33,888 nt of DNA from Paracoccaceae bacterium. Its GTDB lineage: Bacteria > Pseudomonadota > Alphaproteobacteria > Rhodobacterales > Rhodobacteraceae. The stretch lies in contig SLBI01000286.1 of assembly GCA_007126375.1 (NCBI GenBank), forward strand, positions 1 to 33,888. The letters are read 5' to 3'. Numbering within the stretch: position 1 is the first letter of the stretch; every line of letters begins with the position of its first letter. Of the stretch, positions 6,443 through 17,960 are shown piece after piece. A program made the translations under genes and the position numbers. The notes under the pieces were generated by a model, which saw only the letters and a list, made by a program, of their open reading frames with translations, was not told the origin of the DNA and ran no database searches.

Positions 6443-9367
6443 TCACACCTCCGGCACCAGGATCTCCCGTTTCCCGACATGGTTGGCGGGGGTGACCACG
6501 CCCTGGGCCTCCATCTGTTCCACCAGCCGGGCGGCCTTGTTGTAGCCGATTCCGAGTTTGCGCTGAATATAGCTGGTGGAGCATTTGCGGTCCTTCGCCA
6601 CGATGGCGACGGCCTGGTCGTAGAGCGCGTCTTCGCCGCTCGAGTCGCCGCCCAGCCCCAGCACCGCGTCGATGTCGGCCTCGCGCGCCTCGTCGGGGCC
6701 CTCCAGCACCGAGCCGACATAGTCGGGAGGGCCGAAGCTCTTCAGGTGGTTGACGATCTCCTCGACCTCCTCGTCGGACACGAAGGGGCCGTGGATGCGG
6801 GTGATGCGCCCGCCGCCGGCCATGTAGAGCATGTCGCCCTGGCCCAGCAGCTGTTCGGCACCCATTTCTCCCAGGATGGTGCGGCTGTCGATCTTCGATG
6901 TTACCTGAAAACTGATGCGGGTGGGGAAGTTGGCCTTGATCGTGCCGGTGATGACATCGACCGAGGGACGCTGCGTTGCCATGATCAGGTGAATGCCGCT
7001 GGCGCGCGCCATCTGTGCCAGCCGCTGGATGCAGGCCTCGATCTCCTTGCCCGCGACCATCATCAGGTCGGCCATCTCGTCGACGATGACGACGATGAAG
7101 GGGATTGCCTGGGGCTCGAACTCCTCGTGTTCGAACACCGGTTCGCCGGTATCGTCGTCGAATCCGGTCTGGACGATGCGGGTGAATTTCTCGTCCTTCG
7201 CCAGCGCCTCGCGGACGCGGCCGTTGTAACCCTCGATGTTGCGCACACCCATCTTGGACATCTTGCGGTAGCGGTCCTCCATCTCGGCCACCACCCATTT
7301 CAGCGCCACGACCGCCTTCTTCGGATCGGTGACGACCGGGGAGAGCAGATGGGGGATGCCGTCGTAGACGCTGAGTTCCAGCATCTTCGGATCGATCATG
7401 ATCAGCCGGCATTCCTCTGGCGCAAGCCGGTAGAGCAGCGACAGGATCATGGTGTTGATCGCCACCGACTTGCCCGAACCGGTGGTGCCGGCGATCAACA
7501 GATGCGGCATCTTCGCGAGGTTCGCCACGATCGGTTCGCCGCCGATTCCCTTGCCCAGCGCCAGCGGCAGGCGCATCTGGCTGTCACCATAGTCGCGGGC
7601 CGAGAGGATCTCGCGCAGCACCACCTTTTCGCGGTGCGCGTTGGGCAGTTCGATGCCGATTACCGAACGGCCGGGAACGGTGGAGACGCGGGCCGAGAGG
7701 GCGGACATCGAGCGGGCAATGTCATCGGCGAGGCCGATAACGCGACTGGCCTTCAGCCCCGGAGCCGGCTCGAGTTCGTAGAGGGTCACAACCGGGCCGG
7801 GCCGGACCGAGACGATCTCGCCCTTCACCCCGTAGTCGTCGAGGACGGTCTCGAGCATGCGCGCGTTTTCTTCCAGCGCATCCTGGGAAAGCGGGTGGCG
7901 GGTGATCGACTCGGGCGCCGTCAGCAAAGACAGCGGCGGAAGTTCGAACGACGGGTCGTCGCCGTCGAAATCGAGCGTCGGTTGCGACTCTGCCTGAGCC
8001 CGACGCGAGGGGGCGGCCGAACGGCGCGCCGGCGGCTGTACCACCTTGCGCGGGCCGAAGAGACCGCGCAGGGCCGCAGCGCGGCCGGGGCCGGCTGCCG
8101 GCGCGGCGGGGGGGGCTGCCGGGTCGTCAAACAGCGCCGCAGCGGCGCCTTCTTCTGGTGGTTCCTCGATGGTCTCGGGCCGTGGTGACGGCGCGGGCGG
8201 CGCGGTGTCGGCGACAACCGCTGTCGCATCCGGCCGCAAGGGCGGCTCGGGTCGCAGGGCCGTCGGCGTCCGTGCGGGTGCCGGGCCGGGATCCGCGCGG
8301 CGGCGGGCGCGGATCACGTCGGCGATGCGGGCGCGTATGCGATCCTCGCCCGGAGCTTCGGCGTCGGCGCCGCCTTCGGTTTCCACCAGTTCTGGAACCG
8401 GCTCAGCGGTGGTGTTGCGACGGACCAGATTGGGCAGACGGGCGAGCAGGCCACCGCGTGGCCGGTTGGCCGCCGGCGCACCGGCCACCGAAGGCGCCGC
8501 AGACCGCAGCGGTGGCGCCGGGCGCTGTTGCGGCTCGGCCCGCAGTCGCGGCTGTTGCCGTTCGGCCCGTCCGCTCGCGGACGGCGGGGCAGGGGAGGCT
8601 TCGGCCAGTGCTTCGGTCCGGACGGTGTCGCGTCGGGCAGAGAGGGCGGCGGAACCGCCGGCCAGAGCGGCCAACGCCAGCCGGCCGAGCCGGAGAGCGA
8701 CGCTGCCGGCCCCGCGAAGGCCGCGCGCCAGCAGCGACAGCGCCCCATCATAGGCGACGAGCAGGCCGAACAGCAGGAAGCGGCCGAAACCGCGCAGTTC
8801 CGCCAGTGTCCAGCCGGTTACGAAAAGGCCGAGCACGAGCAGGACGCCGGCGATAAGGAAGGAGAGGGTCTTCAGCGCGGCCGCCGTCGGCACCGGCAGT
8901 ATGCCGAGGAGTGCCCCGAGCACCGTGTCGCCGAAGAGGCCACCGAGGCCGAACGAATGCTCCCACCCCGGCCCCGGGACGAGGGTCGCAGCGTAGACGG
9001 CGCCCACAGCCACCGCGATGGGCGCGAAGATCAACCGCGCCGGCGCACGCTCGCCGCCCCGATGCAGCAGGAACCGCAGCCCCCAGACGCAGAGCACCAG
9101 CACGATGCCCCAGGCGCCATGGCCGACAAGGATGAACAGTGCCGAAGCGATGCCGGCACCGAGACGGCCCATCAGATTCTGTGCCGGGGCATCCGTGGCC
9201 GCCATCCAGTTGGGATCGTCGGGCGTGTAGGAGCCAAGCATCGCAGCCGCCAGCGCTGCCAGCAGCAGCATGCCAAGCCCGATCAACTCCTTGCCGCGCC
9301 GCTCCAGCGTGCTGCGGGTGGCGCTGTCGAAGAGCGGATCGCGGGGACGGGCGTTCCAGCTTGCCAT
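6443..9367 (-). CDS. ftsK: DNA translocase FtsK/SpoIIIE
   Basis: N-terminal 4-TM region, long Pro/Ala-rich linker, motor with [25 protein letters not shown] and [13 protein letters not shown], and a C-terminal gamma-like winged helix ([27 protein letters not shown]). Start ATG 9367 ([14 protein letters not shown]), not 9589. Confidence 0.97.
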   Translation of the reverse strand: MASWNARPRDPLFDSATRSTLERRGKELIGLGMLLLAALAAAMLGSYTPDDPNWMAATDAPAQNLMGRLGAGIASALFILVGHGAWGIVLVLCVWGLRFLLHRGGERAPARLIFAPIAVAVGAVYAATLVPGPGWEHSFGLGGLFGDTVLGALLGILPVPTAAALKTLSFLIAGVLLVLGLFVTGWTLAELRGFGRFLLFGLLVAYDGALSLLARGLRGAGSVALRLGRLALAALAGGSAALSARRDTVRTEALAEASPAPPSASGRAERQQPRLRAEPQQRPAPPLRSAAPSVAGAPAANRPRGGLLARLPNLVRRNTTAEPVPELVETEGGADAEAPGEDRIRARIADVIRARRRADPGPAPARTPTALRPEPPLRPDATAVVADTAPPAPSPRPETIEEPPEEGAAAALFDDPAAPPAAPAAGPGRAAALRGLFGPRKVVQPPARRSAAPSRRAQAESQPTLDFDGDDPSFELPPLSLLTAPESITRHPLSQDALEENARMLETVLDDYGVKGEIVSVRPGPVVTLYELEPAPGLKASRVIGLADDIARSMSALSARVSTVPGRSVIGIELPNAHREKVVLREILSARDYGDSQMRLPLALGKGIGGEPIVANLAKMPHLLIAGTTGSGKSVAINTMILSLLYRLAPEECRLIMIDPKMLELSVYDGIPHLLSPVVTDPKKAVVALKWVVAEMEDRYRKMSKMGVRNIEGYNGRVREALAKDEKFTRIVQTGFDDDTGEPVFEHEEFEPQAIPFIVVIVDEMADLMMVAGKEIEACIQRLAQMARASGIHLIMATQRPSVDVITGTIKANFPTRISFQVTSKIDSRTILGEMGAEQLLGQGDMLYMAGGGRITRIHGPFVSDEEVEEIVNHLKSFGPPDYVGSVLEGPDEAREADIDAVLGLGGDSSGEDALYDQAVAIVAKDRKCSTSYIQRKLGIGYNKAARLVEQMEAQGVVTPANHVGKREILVPEV

Positions 9368-9381
9368 CTTGTCCTCTCGCT

Positions 9382-10572
9382 TCAGTCGTAAAGGCAGGAA
9401 CGAATGCGGGCGAGGCCATCGCGCATCTCTTCGAGCGGCGCCACCATCGCCACGCGGATGCGGTCGGCGCCGGGGGTCTCGCCGCCGACGGAGCGGGCCA
9501 GATACCCGCCCGGCAGGACCTTGACGCCGGCCTCGCGCCAGAGCCGGAGCGCGGCCGTCTCGCCGTCGCCCCCGGGCGCCGGAAGCCACAGGAAGAAACC
9601 CGCCTCGGGGGTTTCATATCCGGGCAGACCGCCGAGAAGCTCTTCCGCGGCGCGGTATTTTTCCGCATACAGCGCGCGCGAGGCGACGACATGCGCCTCG
9701 TCGCGCCATGCGGCCTCGGCCACCGCCTGCAGCGGCAACGGCAGCGGTGCGCCGGCATAGGCCCGCAGTTGACGGACATGCGCCATCGCCTCCGGGCCGC
9801 CGGCGACGAAGCCCGAGCGCAGGCCGGGCATGTTCGACCTCTTGGAAAGCGAGTTGAACACCACCACCCTCTCGGGGTCGGTGCCGGCCTCGGCGACAAG
9901 CTCCAGCCCGCCGGGGGGCGGCCCGTCGCGCCAGATCTCGGAATAGCACTCGTCCGAGAAGATGCGGAAATCATGCCTTTCGGCGAGCCCGAGCAACTCG
10001 TGCCAATACGCCCGATCCGCCACCGCGCCCTGCGGATTGGCCGGCGAGCAGAGGAACACCACCGCTGCACGGTTCAGCACCTCGGGCGGAAGGCCGGCGT
10101 AATCGGGCAGGTGGCCGGTGGTCTCGGTCGCCGGCACATAGACCGGCTCTGCGCCGACCGCGAGTGCCGCAACGGCATAGACCTGATAGAACGGGTTGGG
10201 CATCAGCACGATCGGCCGCTTGCCGCGTTGCGTTTCGGGGCAGAGCGCCACGACGGTGTTGAACAGCCCCTCGCGGGTGCCGTTCAGCGCCATGATCTGG
10301 CTGTCGGCGTCGAGCGCGACATCGTAGCGCCCCTCCACCCATTCGGCGATAGCGCCCCGCAGACCGTCGCTGCCGTCGTTGGGGGGGTAGACGGCAAAAC
10401 CCGCGGTCGCCCCGGCCAGCACCTCGGCGACGAAGGCGGGCATCGGGTGGCGCGGTTCGCCGATTGTCATCGTGATCGTGTCGGGCCGCCCCGGCGGCGT
10501 TCCCTGCAGCAGCGCACGCAGGCGCGGAAATGCGTAATAGGGCAGCTTCGAGAAGCGCTCGGGGAAATTCAT
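9382..10572 (-). CDS. Class I/II PLP-dependent aminotransferase (DapC-like)
   Basis: 396 aa; [53 protein letters not shown] and [17 protein letters not shown] (PLP lysine). Confidence 0.9.
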   Translation of the reverse strand: MNFPERFSKLPYYAFPRLRALLQGTPPGRPDTITMTIGEPRHPMPAFVAEVLAGATAGFAVYPPNDGSDGLRGAIAEWVEGRYDVALDADSQIMALNGTREGLFNTVVALCPETQRGKRPIVLMPNPFYQVYAVAALAVGAEPVYVPATETTGHLPDYAGLPPEVLNRAAVVFLCSPANPQGAVADRAYWHELLGLAERHDFRIFSDECYSEIWRDGPPPGGLELVAEAGTDPERVVVFNSLSKRSNMPGLRSGFVAGGPEAMAHVRQLRAYAGAPLPLPLQAVAEAAWRDEAHVVASRALYAEKYRAAEELLGGLPGYETPEAGFFLWLPAPGGDGETAALRLWREAGVKVLPGGYLARSVGGETPGADRIRVAMVAPLEEMRDGLARIRSCLYD

Positions 10573-10710
10573 GCTCTGCCTCGCTCGCCGGGGTCGTCAC
10601 GCCCCGTTCGCACGCGACCATAGCGGGCGATTTGCCGAGGGTCCAGAAAACGACGCCGGGTTGCGGGCTTGCACGGCGGCACTTGTGGCATTTCCGTCCT
10701 GCCGCGCCCC

Positions 10711-12024
10711 TCAGCCTGAGAGGGCGGCCTCGGCTGCAGCGCCAAGGCGGAGAAGCCTCTGATCGGCACCGGGCGGTGCCATCAGCATCACGCCGGTCGA
10801 GGGTACGCCCGTGGGCAGCGTCAGGGCACAGAGCCCCATGAGATTGCCAATCCGCGTGTTGCGCAGGGTCATCAGGTTCTCGCCGACATAGAAGTCGGGA
10901 TCGTTCAGCAGCCGGCGCACCGGTGGCGGCAGGATCGGCACGGTGGGGGCCAGCACCGCATCGAAACCCGCCGTGACCGCACGCCAGGCCTTGCGGGCGC
11001 GCCTCAGCGCCTCCCAGCCGGCAATGTAATCGGGGGCCGAGAAACCGGCACCGGCCTCGAAACGCGCTCGGATACGCTCATACATCATCTCGGGTCGCGC
11101 CTCGATCGTCTCGCGCCACAGTCCGTATGCCTCGCCGGTGTACAGCACGCCGGACAGCGCCATCGCATCGGCGACGGCGGGCACTGCGCGCCGCTCGATC
11201 CGCGCCCCCTGTGCCTCCAGCCGGGTCAGGGCCCGCTCGAAACCCAGCCGTGGGCTGTCGCGCAGATCGTCGAGGGCGACGGTTTCGAGGATCATCAGCC
11301 GCGCGCCCTCCAGCCGGGCGCCGCCGAGGTCCGGCGCGCGTTGCCCGGCGAGTGCGGCATGAAGCAGCGCCACATCCTCGACCGAACGCGCGAGCGGGCC
11401 GACGGTATCGAAACGCGGCGCCAGAGGCAGCACACCGGTCAGCGGCAGTGCGCGGTGCGTCGGCTTGAAGCCGACAAGATCGTTCCATGCCGCCGGAACC
11501 CGCACCGAGCCGCCCGTGTCAGATCCGACGGCCGCCGCGGCCAGCCCGAAGGCCACCGAGGCCGCCGCGCCGGACGAAGACCCTCCCGGCGCCGCGGCGG
11601 GGTCGTTGACGTTGGGCGGTGTCGCCGTCATCGGGTTGAGGCCGAGACCGGAGAACGCCAGTTCGCTCATGTGCGTCTTGCCGAGGCAGACAAGCCCGCC
11701 CAGCGTGGCGGTGGCGAGCACCTCCGCATCGCGCCCGGGCACACGGCCGGCCAGCAGTCTCGAGCCGCCTTCGGTTGGCGTGCCGGCACTGTCGAAAAGA
11801 TCCTTCCACGAGATCGGCACCCCGTCGAGCGGTCCGCGGCGCAGGCCCAGCCTCGACCGCTGCCGGGCCGCCATCGCCTCGTCGCAGGCGCGCAGCCGGG
11901 TGATGGCGCTGTAGATGCGCGCGCCGTCGGGATGGGCCGCGATGGCGTCGAGACAGCTTTCGGCCAGTTCGACCGGACAGGCACGTCCGGTGGCAATGGC
12001 GCGGCCGACGGCGGCTGCGCTCAT
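10711..12024 (-). CDS. Amidase (amidase-signature family)
   Basis: GGSSSGAAASVAFGLAAAAVGSDTGGSVRVPAAWNDLVGFKPT Ser-Ser-Lys signature. Likely start at 12024 (MSAAAVGRAIATGRACPVELAESCLDAI) rather than 12153. Confidence 0.92.
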   Translation of the reverse strand: MSAAAVGRAIATGRACPVELAESCLDAIAAHPDGARIYSAITRLRACDEAMAARQRSRLGLRRGPLDGVPISWKDLFDSAGTPTEGGSRLLAGRVPGRDAEVLATATLGGLVCLGKTHMSELAFSGLGLNPMTATPPNVNDPAAAPGGSSSGAAASVAFGLAAAAVGSDTGGSVRVPAAWNDLVGFKPTHRALPLTGVLPLAPRFDTVGPLARSVEDVALLHAALAGQRAPDLGGARLEGARLMILETVALDDLRDSPRLGFERALTRLEAQGARIERRAVPAVADAMALSGVLYTGEAYGLWRETIEARPEMMYERIRARFEAGAGFSAPDYIAGWEALRRARKAWRAVTAGFDAVLAPTVPILPPPVRRLLNDPDFYVGENLMTLRNTRIGNLMGLCALTLPTGVPSTGVMLMAPPGADQRLLRLGAAAEAALSG

Positions 12025-12202
12025 GCCGCGAAACCCTGTCGAGGCGCCGGGGTCCGCGCCGGTGCCGATCCTGTCGTTCCTGTCCACCAAGCCCCAGGCC
12101 CCTCGTACCTTCACGGAGGGTGCGACGTTAGCGGCGGCTGGGCGCATGGACAAGCGGCCGGCCCCGCCCTAAGCCCGGCAAGAGGGCGACAGGAGGCGGA
12201 GA

Positions 12203-13429
12203 ATGACGCGGGATGCGGATGTGCTGATCGTCGGCGGCGGGCTCAACGGCCCACTCCTTGCGCTGGCGCTGGCGCGGGCGGGCCTGCGGGTCACGGTTCT
12301 TGATGCGCATGCCGAAGCCGTACGGGCAGATCCCGGCTTCGATGGCCGCGCCTATGCGCTGGCGCTGGCCTCGGTGCGGCTTCTGCGGGCGCTGGATCTG
12401 TGGCCGGAACTCGAGGAGGCGGCGCAGCCGATCCTTGCCGTGCGCGCCGCCGACGGGCGACCGGGCGAGGCCCCCTCACCGTTGTCGCTTGCCTTCGACC
12501 ATGCCGAAATCGAGGAAGGCCCCCTCGGGCATATGGTCGAGGACCGACATCTGCGCCTGGCACTGCTGCGGGCGATTGCGGCGGCACCACAGGTGACGCA
12601 TCGCGCGGGTGCCGAGGTCGTGGCGCAGTCGGCCGGGAAAACGGGGGTGGAACTGGAGCTTGCCGACGGCGAAAGGCTGACCGGCCGGCTGCTCGTGGGT
12701 TGTGACGGGCGGTCGAGCGGCACTGCCCGGCGCGCCGGCATCCGCCGGTTGGGATGGGGTTACGGCCAAACCGCCCTGGTGTGCGCGGTCTCGCATGACC
12801 GACCGCATGACGGGGTGGCGCAGCAACTCTTTCTGCCGGCCGGTCCGCTGGCGCTGCTGCCGCTTGCGGGCAACCGTTCCTCGATCGTCTGGACCGAGTC
12901 GGCCACCACGGCGGCGGCGCTCGCAGTGCTCGACGACACCGGCTATCTCGCGGCACTGGCGCTGCGGTTGGGCGATCTGGTTGGCCGGTTCAGCCTGGCG
13001 GGCGAGCGCTATGCCTATCCGCTGGGCCTGTCGCTGGCACAGACCCTCGTGGCTGGCCGGGTGGCGCTTGTGGGCGATGCGGCACACGGCATCCACCCAA
13101 TTGCCGGGCAAGGGCTCAACCTCGGCTTTCGTGATGTCGCGGCACTGGCAGAAGTGCTGACGCTTGCGGCCCGCCGCGGCGAAGACATCGCCGCAGAACC
13201 GGTGCTGGAGCGGTATCAGCGCTGGCGGCGCTTTGACACGGTCACGATGGCGCTGGCGACCGACGGTTTCAACCGGCTCTTCTCCAATGACAATGCGCTG
13301 CTGCGCGGGGTTCGCGATCTGGGCCTCGCAGCGGCAGGGGCGGCACCGGTGCTGCGCCGGAACTTCATGCGTGAGGCGGCCGGGCTGACCGGCGATCTGC
13401 CGCGGCTGATGCAGGGCAGGGCGATCTGA
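12203..13429 (+). CDS. UbiH/UbiF/VisC/COQ6-family FAD-dependent hydroxylase
   Basis: DVLIVGGGLNGPLLALALARAGLRVTVLDA FAD motif, VGCDGRSSGTAR, and GRVALVGDAAHGIHPIAGQGLNLGFRDVAALAEVL. AGGAGG-like RBS upstream. Confidence 0.93.
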   Translation: MTRDADVLIVGGGLNGPLLALALARAGLRVTVLDAHAEAVRADPGFDGRAYALALASVRLLRALDLWPELEEAAQPILAVRAADGRPGEAPSPLSLAFDHAEIEEGPLGHMVEDRHLRLALLRAIAAAPQVTHRAGAEVVAQSAGKTGVELELADGERLTGRLLVGCDGRSSGTARRAGIRRLGWGYGQTALVCAVSHDRPHDGVAQQLFLPAGPLALLPLAGNRSSIVWTESATTAAALAVLDDTGYLAALALRLGDLVGRFSLAGERYAYPLGLSLAQTLVAGRVALVGDAAHGIHPIAGQGLNLGFRDVAALAEVLTLAARRGEDIAAEPVLERYQRWRRFDTVTMALATDGFNRLFSNDNALLRGVRDLGLAAAGAAPVLRRNFMREAAGLTGDLPRLMQGRAI

Positions 13430-13478
13430 TCGGCGGGTCGCGCCGTCGGCCCCGCCCAGCACCCGGCAGGTGACGGGG

Positions 13479-13757
13479 TCACTCCGTCTCTCGGGCCTCG
13501 TGGACCAGCATGATCGGGATGCCGTCGCGGATCGGATAGGCAAGATGCGCGGCGCGGCTGAACAATTCCTGGCGCGCCGGATCGTAGGTCAACGGCGCAC
13601 GCGTTGCTGGACACACGAGCGTCTCCAGCATGCGACGGTCGAAGCGGTGGGGTTCCGGATGCGGCGCGGCGGCCGTCGATCCGGGGTGCGGTGCGCCCTC
13701 GCCGGAAGCGGGCGCGCCTGCGTCCTGCTGCGGTGGATCGCCGATGGGCGCGGTCAT
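13479..13757 (-). CDS. Trm112-like (UPF0434) protein
   Basis: [51 protein letters not shown]; 4-nt overlap with the upstream LON-domain gene. Confidence 0.88.
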   Translation of the reverse strand: MTAPIGDPPQQDAGAPASGEGAPHPGSTAAAPHPEPHRFDRRMLETLVCPATRAPLTYDPARQELFSRAAHLAYPIRDGIPIMLVHEARETE

Positions 13758-14404
13758 TGCAACAACTCCTCTCCGGACCCGCCGCGCAGGGCGAATTCGA
13801 TCAGTGTCACCAGCGTCTCGCGTCGGGTATCAAGCGACGGCGCCTCCAGCAGCGCCTGTTTCTCCTCTGGCTCGAACGGGCAGAGCATGGAGAGCGAGTT
13901 GATCAACAACTCGTCCTCGGCCTCTTTCAGCGTGTCCCAGTCGGTCGACAGGCTCTGATGCTCGAAGAAACGCGACAACAGCGAAAGAAAGCTCTTGCGG
14001 CAAAAGCCCTGATCCTCTTCCTGCGGGCCGAGATCGCGCTCGAACCCTTCCCAGGAGGCCTCGACGGTTCGATAGGGCGTGCCCTCGGTCGTCTCGCGCA
14101 CCACGCGATAGCGCGATATGCCGGACAGGGTGATCAGATAGCGCCCGTCCTCGGTTTCCGAGAAGCCGGTCAGCCGCCCGGCACAGCCGATGCTGTGCAA
14201 CCGACGCTCCCGGCTCTCCGGGCCGGCGGCTGGCTGGATCATGCCGATCATCCGGTGGGGCGTGGCAAGGCAGGCCGCCACCATGGCCCGATAGCGAGGT
14301 TCGAAGATGTGCAGCGGCAACCGCGCCCGCGGCAACAAGAGCGCCCCGGGCAACGGGAAGATGGGCAGGGTGCGCGGCAGGTCGGCTGATTCGATCATGC
14401 CCAC
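13754..14404 (-). CDS. LON peptidase substrate-binding domain protein
   Basis: [46 protein letters not shown] ... [29 protein letters not shown]. Confidence 0.9.
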   Translation of the reverse strand: MGMIESADLPRTLPIFPLPGALLLPRARLPLHIFEPRYRAMVAACLATPHRMIGMIQPAAGPESRERRLHSIGCAGRLTGFSETEDGRYLITLSGISRYRVVRETTEGTPYRTVEASWEGFERDLGPQEEDQGFCRKSFLSLLSRFFEHQSLSTDWDTLKEAEDELLINSLSMLCPFEPEEKQALLEAPSLDTRRETLVTLIEFALRGGSGEELLQ

Positions 14405-14453
14405 GAGTTAGCGCGCCCCTGAGCTGTTGCAATCTTCGCCGGTCATGACGGTC

Positions 14454-15377
14454 TCAGACGAAAACCATGGAACTGAGCCGCCGCCGACCCTTCAGAACGA
14501 TGGGATCGTTCGGCTTCAGCGCGTCGAAAATGGTGAACAGTTGCGCCTTGGCAGCACCCTCGTTCCAGTCGCGGTCGCGGCGGAACAGTTCCAGAAGCTC
14601 TTCCACGGCCGCCTCGATCTCTCCCGCGGCATGCAGCGCCTGCGCCAGATCGAAGCGCGCCTGATGATCCTCCGGACGGGACGCAACGGCAGCGCGCAAC
14701 TCGTCCAGAGGTCCGGCGTTCTCCGCCTGACGGGCCAGCGCCAGACTGGCGCGCGCGGCCTCAACCTCGGCGGCACCGCGGATCGCCTCGGGCAGGTTTT
14801 CCAGCATGGTCTCGGCCTGCTCCAACTGGCCCGCAGCTATGTACGCACGGATCATGCCGCCGTGGGCGGCGGCGTTTTCGGGCGCTTCGCGCAGGATTGC
14901 GGCGAAGGTCTGCGCCGCTTCGGCCAGCGCGCCCTGCTGCAACATCTGCTCGGCCGCGGCCAGCGCCTCGCTGACGCCGCCATCACCGGCAAGGGCGGAG
15001 ACGCGCTCGACGAAGGCCTTGATCTCGCTGCCGGGCAAGGCGCCCTGGAAGCCATCGGCCGGCTGGCCCTGCCAGAACGCATAGACGGTGGGGATCGACT
15101 GGATCTGAAGCTGCGCGGCGATGCGCTGGTTCTCGTCGACATTGATCTTGACCATGCGAACCTTGCCCTGCGCCGCGGTCACCGCCGCTTCGAGCGCCGG
15201 GCCCAGCGCCTTGCAGGGGCCGCACCAGGGCGCCCAGAAATCGACGATGACCGGCACCTCGCGGCTCGCCTCGATCACCTGCGACATGAACTCGCGTTCG
15301 CTGCCCTCGACGATCAGCCCGTCCTGCGGCGCCGCCTTCGTATCGGCGGGTGAGGCCCCGCCGCCAAATCCCAGCAT
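14454..15377 (-). CDS. CnoX/YbbN-like thioredoxin with TPR region
   Basis: VIVDFWAPWCGPCKALGPALEAAVTAAQGKVRMVKINVDENQRIAAQLQIQSIPTVYAF, followed by alpha-helical TPR-like repeats. Start ATG 15377 (MLGFGGGASP). Confidence 0.9.
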   Translation of the reverse strand: MLGFGGGASPADTKAAPQDGLIVEGSEREFMSQVIEASREVPVIVDFWAPWCGPCKALGPALEAAVTAAQGKVRMVKINVDENQRIAAQLQIQSIPTVYAFWQGQPADGFQGALPGSEIKAFVERVSALAGDGGVSEALAAAEQMLQQGALAEAAQTFAAILREAPENAAAHGGMIRAYIAAGQLEQAETMLENLPEAIRGAAEVEAARASLALARQAENAGPLDELRAAVASRPEDHQARFDLAQALHAAGEIEAAVEELLELFRRDRDWNEGAAKAQLFTIFDALKPNDPIVLKGRRRLSSMVFV

Positions 15378-15479
15378 GGTTCTTCCCTCGATCGTGTCCG
15401 GTTTCCTTTGCGCCCTATATGTGGCGGGCAACCGCCGAGGCCAAGGGGGCCGGTGATGCGGTGCGTTCCGCTCCGGGCC

Positions 15480-16268
15480 CTAGAGATCGAAACTCGCCAG
15501 CACCGGGGCGTGGTCCGACGGCTGATCCCAGCCGCGCACCGGGCGCAGGATGCGGCTGCCATGCGCCGCGGCCGCGAGATCGTGGCTGGCCCAGATATGG
15601 TCGAGCCGGCGGCCGCGGTCCGACACGTCCCAGTCGCGGGCGCGGTAGGACCACCATGAATACAGCCGGCCATCCGGGATGTCGGCGCGTGTCACGTCAA
15701 GCCAGCGTCCCGCTTCGGCGGCTGCGGTCAGGCGCTCCACCTCGACCGGCGTGTGACTGACCACCTTCAGCAGCGCCTTGTGGTTCCAGACGTCGTCTTC
15801 GCGCGGGGCGATGTTCAGATCGCCCACGAGGATTGCGCGCTGCGGCGCGGTCTCGCGGCCCCAGGCGCGCAACTCGTCGAGAAACTGCAGCTTGTGGGCA
15901 AATTTCGGGTTCCGGTCCGGATCCGCCTCGTCGCCGCCTGCGGGAATGTAGAGGTTGTGGATGACGGTGCCGTCCTGCAGCCGCGCCGCCACATGGCGGG
16001 CGTCGCCCCTGCCGCACCAGTCGATGTGTCCGGCATCCTCCAGCGGCAGCCGCGACAGGATCGCCACACCGTTGTAGCCCTTCTGGCCGCGGGCGACGAC
16101 ATGGCGCCAGCCCAGCGCGACGAACTGCTCCAGCGGCATCTTCTCGACCGGGCTCTTGCATTCCTGCAGGCAGAGGATGTCGGGCGCCTCCTCGGTCAGC
16201 AGCCGCACCACCAGCCCCGCCCGCAGGCGGACCGAGTTGATGTTCCAGGTGGCAAGCGTGAAGGGCAT
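15480..16268 (-). CDS. xth: Exodeoxyribonuclease III
   Basis: MPFTLATWNINSVRLRAGLVVRLLTEEAPDILCLQECKSP, GDLNIAPREDDVW, YSWWSYRARDWDVSDRGRRLDHIW, QPSDHAPV. Start ATG 16268. Confidence 0.95.
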   Translation of the reverse strand: MPFTLATWNINSVRLRAGLVVRLLTEEAPDILCLQECKSPVEKMPLEQFVALGWRHVVARGQKGYNGVAILSRLPLEDAGHIDWCGRGDARHVAARLQDGTVIHNLYIPAGGDEADPDRNPKFAHKLQFLDELRAWGRETAPQRAILVGDLNIAPREDDVWNHKALLKVVSHTPVEVERLTAAAEAGRWLDVTRADIPDGRLYSWWSYRARDWDVSDRGRRLDHIWASHDLAAAAHGSRILRPVRGWDQPSDHAPVLASFDL

Positions 16269-16337
16269 TTGCGGCTCCGTCCGGGCAGGTGGGCCAAACA
16301 CCAAAGCTGCGCGTTGTGCAAGGGGAGGGCGGACCAG

Positions 16338-17960
16338 TCAGCCGGCCGACGCAGCCATGCGGGCGCTGCGCGTTCGCATCCAGTCCTCGAGCGCGGCGGC
16401 CTCGTCGGGGCCGAGGCGCAGGCCGAGCTTGCTTCGCCGCCACAGCACATCCTCGGCGGTGATTGCCCATTCGCGCGTCATCAGCCAGTCCACCTCTGCC
16501 TCGGTGAGCCCCGCGCCGAAGTCGCGGCCGAGATCGGCCGCGCGCCGCGCGCCGCGCAGCACATCACCCGCCTCGGTGCCGTAGGCACGCACCAGACGCC
16601 GCGCCCAGGCGGCATCGAGGAACGGGTAATCGCCGCGCAACCGGTCCGCCAGCGCCGCTGCGCCGTCATGGGGAAAATCACCGCCGGGCAGGGCTGCGCC
16701 GGCGGTCCAGGCATCGCCCGGCACCTCCAGAACCATGCCGATCCGGGCGAGGGCCGCCTCGGCCAGTCGCCTGTACGTAGTGATCTTGCCGCCGAATACA
16801 TGGAGCACCGGTGCCCCGGCGGAACGATCGATCTTCAGCGTGTAGTCGCGTGTGGCGGCGGTGGCCGAGCTCTTTCCGTCGTCGTAGAGCGGGCGCACGC
16901 CCGAATAGCTCCAGACCACGTCGTCCGGCGTCACGGGCCGTGCGAAATACTCCGAAGCGAAGCGGCACAGATAGTCGCGTTCGGCTTCGGTGCATGCCGG
17001 CGCACGATCCGGATCTTCATGTTCCGCATCGGTAGTGCCGATCAGGGTGAACTCGCCCTCATAAGGGATGGCAAAGACGATCCGGCCGTCCGTGCCCTGC
17101 AGGAAATAGCATTTGTCGTGATCGTGGAGCCGACGGGTGACGATATGGCTGCCGCGCACCAGACGCACGTTCTCGGTGCTGTTGAGCCCGAGCGTGCGAT
17201 GGATCACCGTGCCCGCCCAGGGACCCGCTGCATTCACCAGCATCCGGGCACGCAGGTTTCGCCCGCCCTCGGGCGTCTGCAGCGAGGCCACCCAGGTGCC
17301 GCCCTCGGCCCGGGCGCTGACGACCTCGGTGCGGGTAAGGACCGTGGCGCCGCGCGCCGCTGCGTCGCGCGCGTTCAGCACCACCAGCCGGCTGTCCTCG
17401 ACCCAGACGTCGGAGTATTCGAAGGCGCGGTCGAAGCCGGGCTTCAGCGCTGCGCCCTCGGGCGTGCCCGGCAGCCGCAGCGACCGGGTTCCGGGCAGGA
17501 TCTCGCGCCCCCCGAGATGATCGTAGAGGAACAGCCCGAGTCGGATCATCCAGGCCGGACGCCGCCCGCGCAACCACGGCATCAGCCGCGCCAGCAGCCG
17601 GGCGGCCGGGGTCTCGGTGTCGAAGCGCATCTCCCGATGCAGCGGCAGCACGAAGCGCATCGGCCAGCTGATATGCGGCATCGCCCGCAACAGTGTCTCC
17701 CGCTCGCGCAGCGACTCGCGCACCAGGCGGAATTCGAAATACTCCAGATAGCGAAGCCCGCCGTGGAACAGCTTGGTCGAGGCCGAAGAGGTGGCCCCGG
17801 CCAGATCGCCCTTTTCGGCCAGCACCACCCGCAAGCCGCGCCCGGCGGCGTCGCGCGCGATACCGCAGCCGTTGACGCCGCCACCGATGATCAGCAGATC
17901 GCAGTCCGGTCCATCCTGCCCCTGCGCGGCCGGGGCGTTTCGCGGCTGTGTGTTGCTCAC
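16338..17960 (-). CDS. glpD: Glycerol-3-phosphate dehydrogenase
   Basis: DLLIIGGGVNGCGIARDAAGRGLRVVLAEKGDLAGATSSASTKLFHGGLRYLEYFEFRLVRESLRERE. A GTG start at 17960 with GGAGGT 9 nt upstream on the reverse strand is preferred. Confidence 0.96.
   Translation of the reverse strand: MSNTQPRNAPAAQGQDGPDCDLLIIGGGVNGCGIARDAAGRGLRVVLAEKGDLAGATSSASTKLFHGGLRYLEYFEFRLVRESLRERETLLRAMPHISWPMRFVLPLHREMRFDTETPAARLLARLMPWLRGRRPAWMIRLGLFLYDHLGGREILPGTRSLRLPGTPEGAALKPGFDRAFEYSDVWVEDSRLVVLNARDAAARGATVLTRTEVVSARAEGGTWVASLQTPEGGRNLRARMLVNAAGPWAGTVIHRTLGLNSTENVRLVRGSHIVTRRLHDHDKCYFLQGTDGRIVFAIPYEGEFTLIGTTDAEHEDPDRAPACTEAERDYLCRFASEYFARPVTPDDVVWSYSGVRPLYDDGKSSATAATRDYTLKIDRSAGAPVLHVFGGKITTYRRLAEAALARIGMVLEVPGDAWTAGAALPGGDFPHDGAAALADRLRGDYPFLDAAWARRLVRAYGTEAGDVLRGARRAADLGRDFGAGLTEAEVDWLMTREWAITAEDVLWRRSKLGLRLGPDEAAALEDWMRTRSARMAASAG

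Noticed and set aside
6449-6465. Possible attR-like repeat CTCCGGCACCAG of the tRNA 3' end CTCGGGCACCAG at the far side of the HEPN islet
   Set aside because: Only 11/12 over a very short stretch, and the downstream copy encodes the conserved FtsK C-terminus (LVPEV). No integrase is present. Likely chance.
6419-8188. 589-aa plus-strand ORF
   Set aside because: Antisense shadow of ftsK.
7900-8700. Low-complexity Pro/Ala/Arg-rich segment as a possible repeat element
   Set aside because: It is the long variable linker of FtsK between the membrane domain and the motor; compositionally biased but expected.
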